In this document: positions 32,994 to 42,575 of the stretch, in pieces | Numbering within the stretch: position 1 is the stretch's first letter | Layout of the letters: every line of letters begins with the position of its first letter | From: Flavobacterium lipolyticum | Lineage (GTDB): Bacteria; Bacteroidota; Bacteroidia; Flavobacteriales; Flavobacteriaceae | Reading direction: 5' to 3' | DNA: 64,000 nt | Assembly (NCBI RefSeq): GCF_020905335.1 | Contig: NZ_JAJJMN010000002.1 | Location: 1,116,001 to 1,180,000, forward strand | The notes under the pieces: model-generated | What the model was told of the DNA's origin: nothing | Database searches by the model: none | The model's input: the letters and a program-made list of their open reading frames with translations, nothing else | Made by a program: the position numbers and the translations under genes

Positions 32994-34184
32994 TTATTTG
33001 ATACTTTCAATTTCTACAACTTCATTCGCTTCGGCAGCATAGTCTACACCAGCAAATTCAAATCCAAATAGATTCAGGAAGTCATTTCTATATCCGGCTA
33101 AATCTCCTATTTGAGGTAATGTTTCGGTTGTAGCCTCTAACCAAAGTTTCGCCACTTTAGCCTGCACATCCTCGCGCATTTCCCAATCGTCGATTCTGAT
33201 TCTTCCTTTTTCATCTACAGGAACTTCTCCTCCGTTATACAATCTATCCTGAAACAAACGTTGGATTTGCTCGATACAACCTTCGTGTATTCCTTCTTCT
33301 TTCATAATTTTATATAAAAGAGAAATATACAATGGAATAACCGGAATTGCAGAACTTGCCTGTGTTACCAAAGCTTTGTTTACCGAAACGTAGGCTTTTC
33401 CTCCGATAGATTTCAGATTATCTGTAATAGAGAATGCTGTTGCTTCTAAATCATCTTTAGCGCGACCAATTGTACCTTTACGGTAAACTGCTTCTGTTAA
33501 TGATGGTCCAATATAAGAATAAGCTACTGTTGTAGCACCTTCAGCCAATAAATTCTCTGCTTTTAAAGCATCCATCCACATCGTCCAGTCTTCACCTCCC
33601 ATTACAGCAACTGTATTCGCAATATCATCCTCATTTGCCGGAGCAATAGAAACTTCCGAAACGTTTCCAGTGTGAAAATCAACTGTTTTATTGGTAAAAG
33701 TTTGTCCGATTGGTTTTAAAACCGAACGGTGTAAAACTCCTGTAACCGGATGCTGACGCACCGGAGAAGCTAAACTGTAGATTACCAAATCAACCTGACC
33801 TAAGTCGGCTTTGATTAAATCTAAAGTTTGTCTTTTTATTTCGTTTGAAAAAGCATCTCCGTTGATACTTTTAGCATATAAACCTGCTTTGTGAGCTTCT
33901 GTTTCAAATGCAGCAGAATTATACCATCCTGGTGAAGCCGTTTTTCCTTCAACCGGTGCTTTTTCAAAAAATACTCCAATTGTTGCAGCATCAGATCCAA
34001 AAGCACTTGTTATTCTTGAAGCTAATCCGAAACCTGTTGAAGCACCAATAACTAAGACTTTTTTTGCACCAGCAATTGGTCCTTTTGATCTGATATATTC
34101 TATTTGATTTTTAACATTTTGCTCGCTACCTTTTGGGTGGGCAGTCAAGCAAATAAATCCTCTCATTCTAGGCTCTATAATCAT
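32994..34184 (-). CDS. fabV: Enoyl-ACP reductase FabV
   Basis: The NADH-dependent trans-2-enoyl-ACP/CoA reductase completes each fatty-acid elongation cycle. The 396 residues match. Marks are KGPIAGAKKVLVIGASTGFG (the Rossmann loop), VIYSLASPVRQHP, and the FabV-specific catalytic pair Y-x8-K at Y234/K243 (YRKGTIGRAK). FabV is the triclosan-resistant type. It is a single gene with its own terminator. Whether another enoyl reductase exists cannot be seen here. Confidence 0.95.
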   Translation of the reverse strand: MIIEPRMRGFICLTAHPKGSEQNVKNQIEYIRSKGPIAGAKKVLVIGASTGFGLASRITSAFGSDAATIGVFFEKAPVEGKTASPGWYNSAAFETEAHKAGLYAKSINGDAFSNEIKRQTLDLIKADLGQVDLVIYSLASPVRQHPVTGVLHRSVLKPIGQTFTNKTVDFHTGNVSEVSIAPANEDDIANTVAVMGGEDWTMWMDALKAENLLAEGATTVAYSYIGPSLTEAVYRKGTIGRAKDDLEATAFSITDNLKSIGGKAYVSVNKALVTQASSAIPVIPLYISLLYKIMKEEGIHEGCIEQIQRLFQDRLYNGGEVPVDEKGRIRIDDWEMREDVQAKVAKLWLEATTETLPQIGDLAGYRNDFLNLFGFEFAGVDYAAEANEVVEIESIK

Positions 34185-34253
34185 ACTTTTTTTATTTCAA
34201 TTTAATTTGATCTAAACAACATATTCTATTTCAACAAAATAGACAAATATTTA

Positions 34254-34952
34254 CTATTTAATAATTTTATCAACATTTTCCCTAACCGTTAAAATGTCAA
34301 CTTTTTTATCTTTACATTCAATTTTAACTCCATTGTACTCTTCAATCAATGCATTTAAATTTTCGCACTCTCTTATGAAGTTAAATTCTTTCTTATCAAC
34401 ATTAAAAACGATTCCTTTTAACGTATTCAAATTGGCTGCAATAGCTCCACCAACTGCTCCTCCATTATAAGCAAAAGCCTTAGACCACAAATTAGCAAAT
34501 GGTCCTTCGAGATACAAAAACTTTCCGTCGTTTAAAACTCTATGATACGAATTTGGATTATCAGCAGACATATTTCCATCTTCTTTTGATGCAAATTTCA
34601 TTAAATATCTTTGCTGAATATACAGGTTACCATTGTAAACAACAGCAAAATAATCTGTGATTTTTGCATTGTTTCTTTTCCAGCAAAAGAAAACATGATA
34701 TGCATCTACACTTTTTTCAATTGATTTATAACCCACAATAGTGCGTCTTTCTAACGCATCACCCATGAAAATTCCCGTTTTTGCAATGAAATCTTCATAT
34801 GTTTTATAAACACCTTCAGGAAAGTCTTTTACTAAATAAGATTTAACTTCTTTACCAGCTACTTCTGTACCTTCTTTTACAGCAGTATCCTGAGCATTTA
34901 TTTTGCTAATAAACAAGCAAATAAAAGACAAAACATATAGTTTTTTAATCAT
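34254..34952 (-). CDS. Secreted protein of unknown function
   Basis: A 232-residue protein with a signal peptide (MIKKLYVLSFICLFISKINA, cut before QDTAVKEG). The mature part is a mixed fold with many aromatic residues (VDAYHVFFCWKRN, DYFAVVYNGNLYIQQRYLMKF) and a Gly/Ala-rich stretch NGGAVGGAIAANLN. No lipobox or transmembrane segment is present. The family is unrecognised. It probably sits in the periplasm or outer surface. A -7-like box TATATTTG lies on the minus strand at 34995-34988. It stands between fabV and recN. Confidence 0.65.
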   Translation of the reverse strand: MIKKLYVLSFICLFISKINAQDTAVKEGTEVAGKEVKSYLVKDFPEGVYKTYEDFIAKTGIFMGDALERRTIVGYKSIEKSVDAYHVFFCWKRNNAKITDYFAVVYNGNLYIQQRYLMKFASKEDGNMSADNPNSYHRVLNDGKFLYLEGPFANLWSKAFAYNGGAVGGAIAANLNTLKGIVFNVDKKEFNFIRECENLNALIEEYNGVKIECKDKKVDILTVRENVDKIIK

Positions 34953-35005
34953 ATTTTATTCTGATTTTGGTCTAATAGTTATAGAAGCAAATATAATTTA
35001 AATAT

Positions 35006-36658
35006 TTAATTTAATAATTCTTTTGCATGATTTAATGCCGAATCAGAGATTTTTGCACCCGATAACATCTGCGCAATTTCGGTAACTCTTTCTTCCTGAG
35101 ACAATAGCTTAAGTTCTGATTGTGTATCCTCATCAACCGTTGATTTAGAGACTTTAAAGTGTGAATCTCCTTTGGCTGCAATTTGAGGCAAATGGGTGAT
35201 GGCAAAAATTTGCATTGTACCACTCATTTCTTTCATAATTTCTCCCATTCTAATGGCAATTTCTCCTGAAACTCCGGTATCAATCTCATCAAAAATCAAG
35301 GTTGGAAGTTTTGAATATTGTGCTAAAATCGCTTTAACTGCCAGCATAATACGTGACATTTCTCCTCCTGAAGCTACTTTTTTCAGCAAGCCGAAATCAG
35401 TTCCTTTATTTGCTGAGAATAAAAACTGCAACTCATCTTTTCCGTTTTGGAAATAAGCTTCAGAAGACAAAAGCTCCATATTGAAACGCACATTTGGCAT
35501 TCCCAATGTTTCTAATATTGTAACTAACTTTTGTGACAAAACCGGAATTGCATTGATTCTATTCTGATGAATAGCTGCCGCAAAAGCGTCTAATTCTGTA
35601 ACTTTTTGCGCTATTGATTCTGACAAAGCGGTAATTTCTCCTCCAATATTATCCAATTCCACCAGGGAATTTTCTAATGTCGCCTGTATTCCAAGCAATT
35701 CATCAACAGAAGTTACCTGATGCTTTTTTTGCAAATTATAAATCAACTGGAGTTTTTGGCTCACCAATTCTAATTGTGCAGGATCATTCAAAAGTTTTTC
35801 AGAAGCATTTTGCAATTCTTTTGAAACATCATCAAATTCAATGGCCAAACTGCTAATCCTTTCAAAAACATTTTGGTACTCCGGAGAAAAAAGTGCTATT
35901 TTTTGTAAGGCTGTTTTTATTTCATTCAGGCTGTGAAAAACACCAAATTGCTCTTCATTGGCAATTGCCAATGATTTATCCATAGCTTCTTTAATAATTT
36001 CAACATTGTTCAGTTTTTCAAAATCAGCCTCCAATTCTTCCTGCTCTCCTGATTTTAATTTTGCAGTAACCAATTCATTTAACAAATAGGTATTGTATTC
36101 CTGCTCTTTTCCTGAATCACTTTGTTTTTTCAGCAAAGCATTTAGTTTGGACTTATCTGATTTATATCCTTTCAAAACATCCTGATACGATTGAATCACT
36201 TCTCCATTATTAGCAATAGCATCAATAATTTTAAATTGAACTCCTTCATCAGATAACTCCTGAGTCTGCTGTTGTGAATGAATATCAACCAAAAACAAGC
36301 TTAAATCCTGTAATTCCTGCAAATTTACCGGACTATCATTAATAAAAGCACGCGATTTTCCTGAAGGCAAAATTTCTCTTCTAATAATAGTCTCCTCTTC
36401 ATAATCGAGATCATTTGCTATAAAAAAATCTTTCAGGTTGTATTTAGAAATTTCAAACTGTGCTTCGATCACACATTTTTCTTCTTTATTTTTTAGTGAA
36501 GTTAAATCGGCTCTTTTTCCTAAAACCAATCCTATCGCTCCCAATATAATAGATTTACCCGCACCTGTCTCACCAGTAATAATAGAAAAACCTTTTGAGA
36601 AATCAATAGTTAATTTTTCAATAAGTGCATAGTTTTTAATCGACAAGGACGTTATCAT
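35006..36658 (-). CDS. recN: DNA repair protein RecN
   Basis: An SMC-like ATPase that helps join double-strand break ends. The 550 residues are standard. Walker A GETGAGKS is at 29-36, long coiled coils lie between about 150 and 370, and the C-terminal head has the ABC signature VASGGEMSRIMLAVK and Walker B TLIFDEIDTGVSGE with the D-loop and His switch AITHLPQIAAKGDSHF. It is the last gene of the block bamD-rpoZ-coaBC-DUF4835-recN, 49 bp after DUF4835. Confidence 0.96.
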   Translation of the reverse strand: MITSLSIKNYALIEKLTIDFSKGFSIITGETGAGKSIILGAIGLVLGKRADLTSLKNKEEKCVIEAQFEISKYNLKDFFIANDLDYEEETIIRREILPSGKSRAFINDSPVNLQELQDLSLFLVDIHSQQQTQELSDEGVQFKIIDAIANNGEVIQSYQDVLKGYKSDKSKLNALLKKQSDSGKEQEYNTYLLNELVTAKLKSGEQEELEADFEKLNNVEIIKEAMDKSLAIANEEQFGVFHSLNEIKTALQKIALFSPEYQNVFERISSLAIEFDDVSKELQNASEKLLNDPAQLELVSQKLQLIYNLQKKHQVTSVDELLGIQATLENSLVELDNIGGEITALSESIAQKVTELDAFAAAIHQNRINAIPVLSQKLVTILETLGMPNVRFNMELLSSEAYFQNGKDELQFLFSANKGTDFGLLKKVASGGEMSRIMLAVKAILAQYSKLPTLIFDEIDTGVSGEIAIRMGEIMKEMSGTMQIFAITHLPQIAAKGDSHFKVSKSTVDEDTQSELKLLSQEERVTEIAQMLSGAKISDSALNHAKELLN

Positions 36659-36707
36659 AGGAAATTTGGGAAATATAAAAATTAATAAAGAGAGTAATTA
36701 AAATGGT

Positions 36708-37592
36708 CTAAAATTTAATCTGCGACCATTTGGTGGTATTCAACGGAGATACTTTATTCAGCACATCGGTCAGATCTGTAATCGGAATACTTGGTCCTCC
36801 AGAAAATATGGAGACAATTTCGTCTGATTTGGCATCAAAAAACACTCTGGTCAAAAAGGCGTTGGGTTTTACCGAATTCAATTTTCCGGTAAGCATCAAG
36901 GCTGATTTGATTTTTTCTTTGGATGCTTTCAAATCCTGACTCATGCCGTCTAAGCCGTTATGATACATGAACATGGTTTGACGTAAATCGCTGTACATTG
37001 GCGAAATCATATCGGTAATCAAATAATAACGGTTTTGAACTCCGTCTGACTGGCTCCAGCCTTTTGATCCTCCTTGTTGTGCTACACTTGCAATATTCTG
37101 AGCGGTTTCAAGATATTGACTTCCTGCTCCCATTTGAAAGCTATCTGCGTCCATCGCTAAAATTAAATAACTGTAAAAAGAAACTACAGATACTAAATTA
37201 GACTCAAACGTGGTCGGATTAAACAACAAAGGCTCGTATTCAATATACCTGAAGTTAAAATCTTTGTCGTTGTAATTTAATATTGGTGAAGAATAAGTAG
37301 AATTATAAATCAATCGTGAGGACTGCACCTGAATAGTGCCCGAAAACTGATCGGAACTGTTTGACGATAGTGTTATGTACATCGAGCAATTGATTCGCTC
37401 ATTTTGTTTTAAGACTGTTCCCGTCCAATCTGTTTTATTTACAAACTCTGACAACGAAGTCTGAAGTGTTTTAAACACTTGCTGATTGGGATTGGGTAAT
37501 CTTTCTGTATTAATAGTTACAGTGCAATTTAGCTGCTGTGCTTGTGTGAAGCCAAAGATTAAAAATGCTAAAAAAGTAACTAGTTTATTCAT
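36708..37592 (-). CDS. DUF4835 family protein (PorD-type, type IX secretion-linked)
   Basis: A 294-residue periplasmic protein with a signal peptide (MNKLVTFLAFLIFGFTQA). It opens QQLNCTVTINTERLPNPNQQ, then LSEFVNKTDWTG and FNFRYIEYEPL, the signature of DUF4835, a family present wherever T9SS-bearing Bacteroidota occur and named PorD in some annotations. Its exact role is not settled. It lies between coaBC and recN, the normal place. No lipobox is present. Confidence 0.85.
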   Translation of the reverse strand: MNKLVTFLAFLIFGFTQAQQLNCTVTINTERLPNPNQQVFKTLQTSLSEFVNKTDWTGTVLKQNERINCSMYITLSSNSSDQFSGTIQVQSSRLIYNSTYSSPILNYNDKDFNFRYIEYEPLLFNPTTFESNLVSVVSFYSYLILAMDADSFQMGAGSQYLETAQNIASVAQQGGSKGWSQSDGVQNRYYLITDMISPMYSDLRQTMFMYHNGLDGMSQDLKASKEKIKSALMLTGKLNSVKPNAFLTRVFFDAKSDEIVSIFSGGPSIPITDLTDVLNKVSPLNTTKWSQIKF

Positions 37593-37666
37593 ACGAAAGA
37601 TATTATTTTGATTACAGCATATAACAGACTTACTCTCCTTGTTATTGCTTTGTTTACTCTAAATCT

Positions 37667-38881
37667 TTATGATTTCGCAAAATACAAAACCACTTTATTT
37701 AAAATATCAACAGCAACAGATTCTTTTGATTTCAATTCCATCGGTTCGATTTTAAAATCCTGATCAATAAAGGTTACTTTATTGGTTTCTTTTTTAAAAC
37801 CGGCTCCTTCATCCTGTAAGGAATTTAGAACAATCAAATCTAAGTTTTTTTTCTGAATTTTCAGCTTCGCATTTTCAATTTCATTCTCAGTTTCCAATGC
37901 AAATCCAATTAAAAACTGATTTTTCTTTATCGCTCCTAATGAAGCCAGAATATCTTTTGTTTTTTCAAGTTCAATCGAAAATTCATCTGCCGCTTTCTTA
38001 ATCTTTTGTAAAGCGACTACTTTTGGTCTGTAATCGGCTACTGCGGCCGCAGCGATTGCCACATCAACATCATTAAAGTACTCATGACAGGCATCATACA
38101 TGTCTTGTGCCGAAACTACATTGATCACTTCCACCAAACCATTTTTAGCTTTATAATGTGTTGGTCCTGCAACCAAAATAACCTGAGCACCTAAGTTTGC
38201 TGCTTCATTTGCTAGATCAAAACCCATTTTTCCCGAAGAATGATTTCCTATAAAACGCACAGGATCGATTGCTTCGTATGTTGGACCGGCAGTAATTAGT
38301 ATTTTTTTTCCTTTTAAAGGCAATTTACTTTCTAAATCGGCTTCCAGAAAGGCAATAATATTTTCAGGTTCAGCCATTCTTCCTTCTCCGGACAGACCGC
38401 TGGCTAACTCACCGCTTTCAGCCGGAATCATAATGTTTCCAAAACTTTTTAAGGCCGTAAAACTAGACAAAACTGAAGGGTGTTTGTACATATCCAAATC
38501 CATTGCCGGCGCAAAATAAACCGGGCATTTGGCTGATAAATAAGTAGCTACTAAAAGATTATCACTATTCCCTGTTGTCATCTTAGACAAGGTATTGGAT
38601 GTTGCAGGCGCAATCAGCATCAAATCGGCCCAAAGAGCCAGATCCACGTGATTGTTCCAGACAGCATCTTCATCATCCTGATTAAAGAAACTGGAATGTA
38701 CCGGATTTTTTGATAGTGTAGATAAGGTAAGTGGAGTTACAAAATCCTTAGAAGCAGGTGTCATTATCACTTGGACATGTGCACCTGCTTTTATAAAGAG
38801 TCGTACTAATGAGGCTGTTTTATAGGCTGCAATTCCACCAGAAACCCCTAGTAAAATTTTCTTCCCGTTTAAAACTGACAT
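37667..38881 (-). CDS. coaBC: Bifunctional phosphopantothenoylcysteine synthetase/decarboxylase
   Basis: Two CoA synthesis steps in one protein of 404 residues. The CoaC flavoprotein part (1-185) has LLGVSGGIAAYK, the active-site His in WNNHVDLALWAD, and APAMDLDMYKHP. The CoaB part (186-404) has ILITAGPTYEAIDPVRFIGN, GKMGFDLANEA and AAAVADYRPK. The product feeds coaD and coaE; coaE is 6 kb away. It lies 9 bp after rpoZ, in the conserved operon. Confidence 0.96.
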   Translation of the reverse strand: MSVLNGKKILLGVSGGIAAYKTASLVRLFIKAGAHVQVIMTPASKDFVTPLTLSTLSKNPVHSSFFNQDDEDAVWNNHVDLALWADLMLIAPATSNTLSKMTTGNSDNLLVATYLSAKCPVYFAPAMDLDMYKHPSVLSSFTALKSFGNIMIPAESGELASGLSGEGRMAEPENIIAFLEADLESKLPLKGKKILITAGPTYEAIDPVRFIGNHSSGKMGFDLANEAANLGAQVILVAGPTHYKAKNGLVEVINVVSAQDMYDACHEYFNDVDVAIAAAAVADYRPKVVALQKIKKAADEFSIELEKTKDILASLGAIKKNQFLIGFALETENEIENAKLKIQKKNLDLIVLNSLQDEGAGFKKETNKVTFIDQDFKIEPMELKSKESVAVDILNKVVLYFAKS

Positions 38882-38890
38882 TATACTATA

Positions 38891-39208
38891 TTATTTGTTT
38901 GAACCTCTGTGGTATGTTTTACCGTCTAACCACTCCTGAACTGCTAAAGCGTGAGGTTTTGGTAATTTTTCGTAAAATTTAGAAACTTCGATTTGTTCTT
39001 TATTTTCAAAAACTTCTTCAAGACTGTCATTATAAGTAGCAAACTCTTCTAATTTCTCTGTCAATTCTTTTTTAATTTCAGAGTTAATTTGATTTGCTCT
39101 TTTAGCCATAATGGTAATTGCTTCATACACATTTCCTGTTGGCTCTTCAATAACTGTTTTATTGTAAGTTATTGTATTTACAGGAGCATTCGTCTTTTTT
39201 AAATCCAT
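38891..39208 (-). CDS. rpoZ: RNA polymerase omega subunit
   Basis: A 105-residue protein of the Bacteroidota omega type. It has the core YEAITIMAKRANQINSEIKK at about 29-48 and the C-terminal HALAVQEWLDGKTYHR. Omega assists assembly of RNA polymerase by holding beta prime. The position between bamD (9 bp upstream) and coaBC (9 bp downstream) is the usual one in Bacteroidota. Confidence 0.92.
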   Translation of the reverse strand: MDLKKTNAPVNTITYNKTVIEEPTGNVYEAITIMAKRANQINSEIKKELTEKLEEFATYNDSLEEVFENKEQIEVSKFYEKLPKPHALAVQEWLDGKTYHRGSNK

Positions 39209-39217
39209 GACTTTATT

Positions 39218-40012
39218 TTATTTAGTAAATTTTTGTAAATCTGTTTCCACTCTGGCATTCATTTCATCTGCCTCTTTTTTATACTTCGTAGCACCATTAA
39301 ACTTAATCAAGTTTCCATAAGCTACTTTAGCCACATTTAAACGCTCTTCCATTTTTGAAGGAATACTGTTTATTGCTAATTTATATGCCGAATCGTATTT
39401 ATAAAACAATGCATCTTCTTTTAACGGTGTTCCCGGAAAATCAGCAATAAAATTATCAAAAGCGATTAATGCCGATTTGTAATCAGAAATTGTATTGTAT
39501 CCTTTCGCGTTCTCGTATGCTTTTTTCTCCAGTTTACCATTTAAAACTTTTACAGCTTCGTTTGCCTGAGCGATATACTCAGAATTTGGGTAACTTTCGA
39601 TAAAAGTTTGTAATTTCTCTAAGGCTTTTACAGTGTCTGTCTGATCCAGGCTATAAGCAGGCGCTAATTTAGAATAGCTGTACGCTCCTAAAAAAGCAGC
39701 TTCCTGAACTTTTTCACTTCTAGGGTAACCTGAAACGAAACTTTCAAACTGGTAACCTGCTAAGTAATATTGCTTTGTTTTGTAATACGATTGTGAGAAC
39801 ATGTAAAATAATTTCTCTGCTTGAGGTTTCCCTCTGTAAGAAGATGCCAATTGTTCAAAAAGACGAATGGCTTTTGAATATTTACCTGCATCGTACATTT
39901 TCGTTGCAACTTCGAATTTTGCAGCAACATCATCGTTCTTTAATGCCTTTTGGTATTCGCTACAAGAACAAAAAAGGACAACAATAATTAACAGAGATAC
40001 TATTTTTTTCAT
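39218..40012 (-). CDS. bamD: Outer-membrane protein assembly factor BamD
   Basis: A lipoprotein of the BAM complex that inserts barrels in the outer membrane. 264 residues with five TPR-like motifs (AAKFEVATKMYDAGKYSKAI, KLFYMFSQSYYKTKQYYLAG, YPRSEKVQEAAFLGAYSY). Residues 1-17 are a lipoprotein signal (MKKIVSLLIIVVLFCSC), which places the start at ATG 40012; the longer frame from 40063 is unsupported. The lipidated Cys is most likely the second one of FCSCS. It is the first gene of the bamD-rpoZ-coaBC-DUF4835-recN block. Confidence 0.92.
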   Translation of the reverse strand: MKKIVSLLIIVVLFCSCSEYQKALKNDDVAAKFEVATKMYDAGKYSKAIRLFEQLASSYRGKPQAEKLFYMFSQSYYKTKQYYLAGYQFESFVSGYPRSEKVQEAAFLGAYSYSKLAPAYSLDQTDTVKALEKLQTFIESYPNSEYIAQANEAVKVLNGKLEKKAYENAKGYNTISDYKSALIAFDNFIADFPGTPLKEDALFYKYDSAYKLAINSIPSKMEERLNVAKVAYGNLIKFNGATKYKKEADEMNARVETDLQKFTK

Positions 40013-40124
40013 TTTCTTACTTTTATTATGATTTCTTAGACAATTGTGCCAAAGCAAAATCACACCGAAGTTTCGGTGGCAAATTTAGTTATTAATTTAG
40101 CTACTACAAAATATTTTTTGGTAC

Positions 40125-40286
40125 AGAGCCTGTTTAAATTTTATTTATTGGATTTCTTATCCTAATTTTCGGCTGCAACTTCGTTAATTTTGCATACAAT
40201 AGCACTGCTATTCTATAAAAACTTGTCTTGTTTCGCTCGAAAATACTTTGGTAATAAACCTCAAAAATAAATCCCAAACAGACTCT
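40125..40286. mobile_element. MITE-like inverted-repeat element
   Basis: The ends of this 162-bp intergenic stretch are inverted copies. The left end AGAGCCTGTTTAAATTTTAT and the inverse of the right end AGAGTCTGTTTGGGATTTAT match at 15 of 20 positions. In the middle is a perfect small palindrome AATAGCA-C-TGCTATT (40198-40212). No coding frame is present. It lies between dapA (stop at 40311) and the bamD start. Small size, terminal repeats and no gene suggest a MITE or a dispersed palindromic repeat. No target-site duplication is certain. Confidence 0.5.
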
Positions 40287-40310
40287 AATAAAATACCGAC
40301 AATCTCATGC

Positions 40311-41192
40311 TTATTTTATGCTGTTTTTCACAAATTCATTCAATCTGCCTGCTAATGAATCATCAACAGCCACTAATGGTAAACGTACTGTGTTCTCAGC
40401 AATACCAAGGGCTTGAAAAACTTGTTTGATTCCGGCAGGATTTCCCTGCTCAAAAATCATATCAATACAATCAGATAAAAGATACTGTGTTTTAAACGCT
40501 TCAGTTACCTTTTTATTGAGTCCTAAACGAATCATTTCTGTAAATTCTTTTGGAAAACCTTGTCCGATAACCGAAATCACCCCTGCTCCACCTGCCAAAA
40601 CAATTGGCAAAGCAATCATATCATCTCCTGAGATAATTAGAAAACCTTCTGGTGCATTTTTAATCAACTGTAAAGCCTGAGCCATATCTCCGGCAGCTTC
40701 TTTAATCGCTACCACATTACTAAAATCATTCGCTAAACGAATTACTGTTGACGGCAACATGTTACTGGATGTTCTTCCCGGAACGTTATATAAAATCACA
40801 GGAATTGGAGAAGCTTCTGCAATAGCTTTAAAATGCTGATAGATTCCTTCTTGTGTTGGCTTATTATAATAAGGAGAAACAGAGAGTATAGCTTCAAAAG
40901 CAGAAAAATCACCTGTTTTTAATTCCTCCACAATTTGCATGGTATTATTTCCACCAACTCCAAGCACTAATGGGAGTCTTCCTTTATTAGTATCTATAAC
41001 CGTTTTAATCACCAGTTCTTTTTCGGCTTGTGTCAGAGTAGCATTTTCTGCCGTTGTTCCCATAACTACAAGATATTCAACACCACCGTCTATCGAAAAA
41101 TTAACGATGCGCTGTAAAGCTTCGATATCTACTGAAAAGTCTTTTTTAAATGGGGTTACAAGCGCAACACCAGTTCCTATTAATGATTGCAT
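40311..41192 (-). CDS. dapA: 4-hydroxy-tetrahydrodipicolinate synthase
   Basis: It condenses pyruvate with aspartate semialdehyde, the first committed step to diaminopimelate and lysine. The 293 residues are normal for this TIM barrel. The Schiff-base lysine is K164 ([11 protein letters not shown]), Tyr135 lies in [10 protein letters not shown], and GTTAENATL has the usual Thr (Glu is replaced by Ala, a common change). It follows the DUF6913-like gene by 16 bp and shares its promoter. Confidence 0.95.
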   Translation of the reverse strand: MQSLIGTGVALVTPFKKDFSVDIEALQRIVNFSIDGGVEYLVVMGTTAENATLTQAEKELVIKTVIDTNKGRLPLVLGVGGNNTMQIVEELKTGDFSAFEAILSVSPYYNKPTQEGIYQHFKAIAEASPIPVILYNVPGRTSSNMLPSTVIRLANDFSNVVAIKEAAGDMAQALQLIKNAPEGFLIISGDDMIALPIVLAGGAGVISVIGQGFPKEFTEMIRLGLNKKVTEAFKTQYLLSDCIDMIFEQGNPAGIKQVFQALGIAENTVRLPLVAVDDSLAGRLNEFVKNSIK

Positions 41193-41208
41193 ATTCTACT
41201 TTATAATT

Positions 41209-41721
41209 TTATTTTATACTCTTTAAATATCTAAACAATTCGTGCACGAAAAGTTTGTAGTTCTTTATAGCAGTATCAATCATCCATCGATTTAATTTTT
41301 CATCTACTGATGCGAATCCTACTTTAAACTTCGCTTTTGACTTGGCAGTTATCAGCATCAAAACAGCCGTTTCAATATCATAATAACTAATCAAAAGATC
41401 AAATTCTGTTTTTACAAATTCATTTAAGAAACCTTCTGTAATTTCCCCCTTCCAATTGACGCTTTTTCGTCCAAAAGTTGGTCTTGAATACGTTTGTTTC
41501 TCGCTAAATTTACTTCTGTACACTGCAATTTTGATATTCTCAGGAGTAATTCCTTTCGAGACCAACTCCTTTATCAGGTCTTCTGAATGATCAAATCTAC
41601 TTTCATCAATCAGTAAACCAATTGTTTGCACATTACTTGTAAACACTTCGTTTTTGACATTATTCAGGTTATTTTTTAATGATTTTTTTACAAAAAATTC
41701 CTTTATATAATTTAAAAACAT
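41209..41721 (-). CDS. Conserved protein of unknown function (DUF6913-like)
   Basis: A 170-residue soluble protein with a basic start (MFLNYIKEFFVKKSLKNNLN) and an alternating alpha/beta body (TIGLLIDESRF, DLLISYYDIETAVLMLI, KFKVGFASVDEKLNRWMID). It resembles DUF6913, a Bacteroidota family commonly placed beside dapA. No catalytic motif is clear. It is co-transcribed with dapA, 16 bp apart. A role in lysine or cell-wall metabolism is only a guess from position. Confidence 0.6.
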   Translation of the reverse strand: MFLNYIKEFFVKKSLKNNLNNVKNEVFTSNVQTIGLLIDESRFDHSEDLIKELVSKGITPENIKIAVYRSKFSEKQTYSRPTFGRKSVNWKGEITEGFLNEFVKTEFDLLISYYDIETAVLMLITAKSKAKFKVGFASVDEKLNRWMIDTAIKNYKLFVHELFRYLKSIK

Positions 41722-41739
41722 AGTACTTTTACCAGATTA

Positions 41740-41747
41740 CAAAATTA
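41740..41747 (-). promoter_or_regulatory. -7 box of the DUF6913-dapA operon
   Basis: Minus-strand TAATTTTG (41747-41740) matches TAnnTTTG, 18 nt before the ATG at 41721. No TTG stands at standard spacing. Confidence 0.35.
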
Positions 41748-41768
41748 ATTATTTAAGTAGCATTTAAG

Positions 41769-42548
41769 ATGGTAAAACTAAAAAAGTATAACGGGTTTTT
41801 GAAACTTTTTGTTATATTCTTAACACTTTTTTTTATATTTTCCTGTAGCCAGAAAAATTATAATCTAACAAAAATTGAAGGAAAGCAACTTCCGATAACT
41901 GAAAAAGGAACTGAAACCCCTGCAATTGAAAACTTTATTAAGCCTTACCGCGATCACATCAACAAGGATTTGGACAATGTTTTGGCGTATTGCCCGGAAA
42001 CTCTTGATAAAAGTACCGGAAAATGGCAAACCAGCATTGGAAATCTTATGGCTGACGTTTGTGTTAAAAGAGGAAACCTGGTTTTTGAGGCACGGGAGAA
42101 GAAAAAAATTGATTTATGCTTACTAAATCATGGCGGTATCCGAGCTATATTACCTAAAGGAAATGTAACCAACAGAACAGCATTTGAAATCATGCCTTTT
42201 GAAAACAGTATGGTGGTTATGGCTTTAAAGGGGGATCAGATTTTAGAGATGACTTCCTATATTATTAAGGCGCAAAAAGCACAACCCTTATCCGGTATGA
42301 CTTTTACTATTGCAAAAGACAAGACTGCAAAGAACATTATGATTCAGGGAAAACCTCTTGATCTTAATAAAATTTACTATGTAGCAACAAATGATTATTT
42401 GGCAAATGGCGGAGACAGTATGTCTTTTTTCGCAAAAAGTGTTCAAAAATATGATCTGAACTACAAACTGAGAGATGTATTAATTGATTACTTTAAAGAA
42501 GTTGATACGATTCCGGTAGCAAAAGACATCCGAATTACAGAAGAATAA
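41769..42548 (+). CDS. Lipoprotein with 5'-nucleotidase C-terminal domain
   Basis: A 259-residue lipoprotein holding only the substrate-binding half of a UshA-type 5'-nucleotidase. The signal ends in a lipobox (FLTLFFIFSCSQ). Domain marks are QTSIGNLMADV, LCLLNHGGIRAIL and FEIMPFENSMVVM, then ATNDYLANGGDSMSFF. The metal-binding half is encoded next, 27 bp downstream. Together they would form one nucleotidase on the cell envelope that frees phosphate from nucleotides. Separate genes for the two halves are typical of some Bacteroidota. Confidence 0.9.
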   Translation: MVKLKKYNGFLKLFVIFLTLFFIFSCSQKNYNLTKIEGKQLPITEKGTETPAIENFIKPYRDHINKDLDNVLAYCPETLDKSTGKWQTSIGNLMADVCVKRGNLVFEAREKKKIDLCLLNHGGIRAILPKGNVTNRTAFEIMPFENSMVVMALKGDQILEMTSYIIKAQKAQPLSGMTFTIAKDKTAKNIMIQGKPLDLNKIYYVATNDYLANGGDSMSFFAKSVQKYDLNYKLRDVLIDYFKEVDTIPVAKDIRITEE

Positions 42549-42575
42549 AAATCCCATTTCGCAAAAACATACAAA

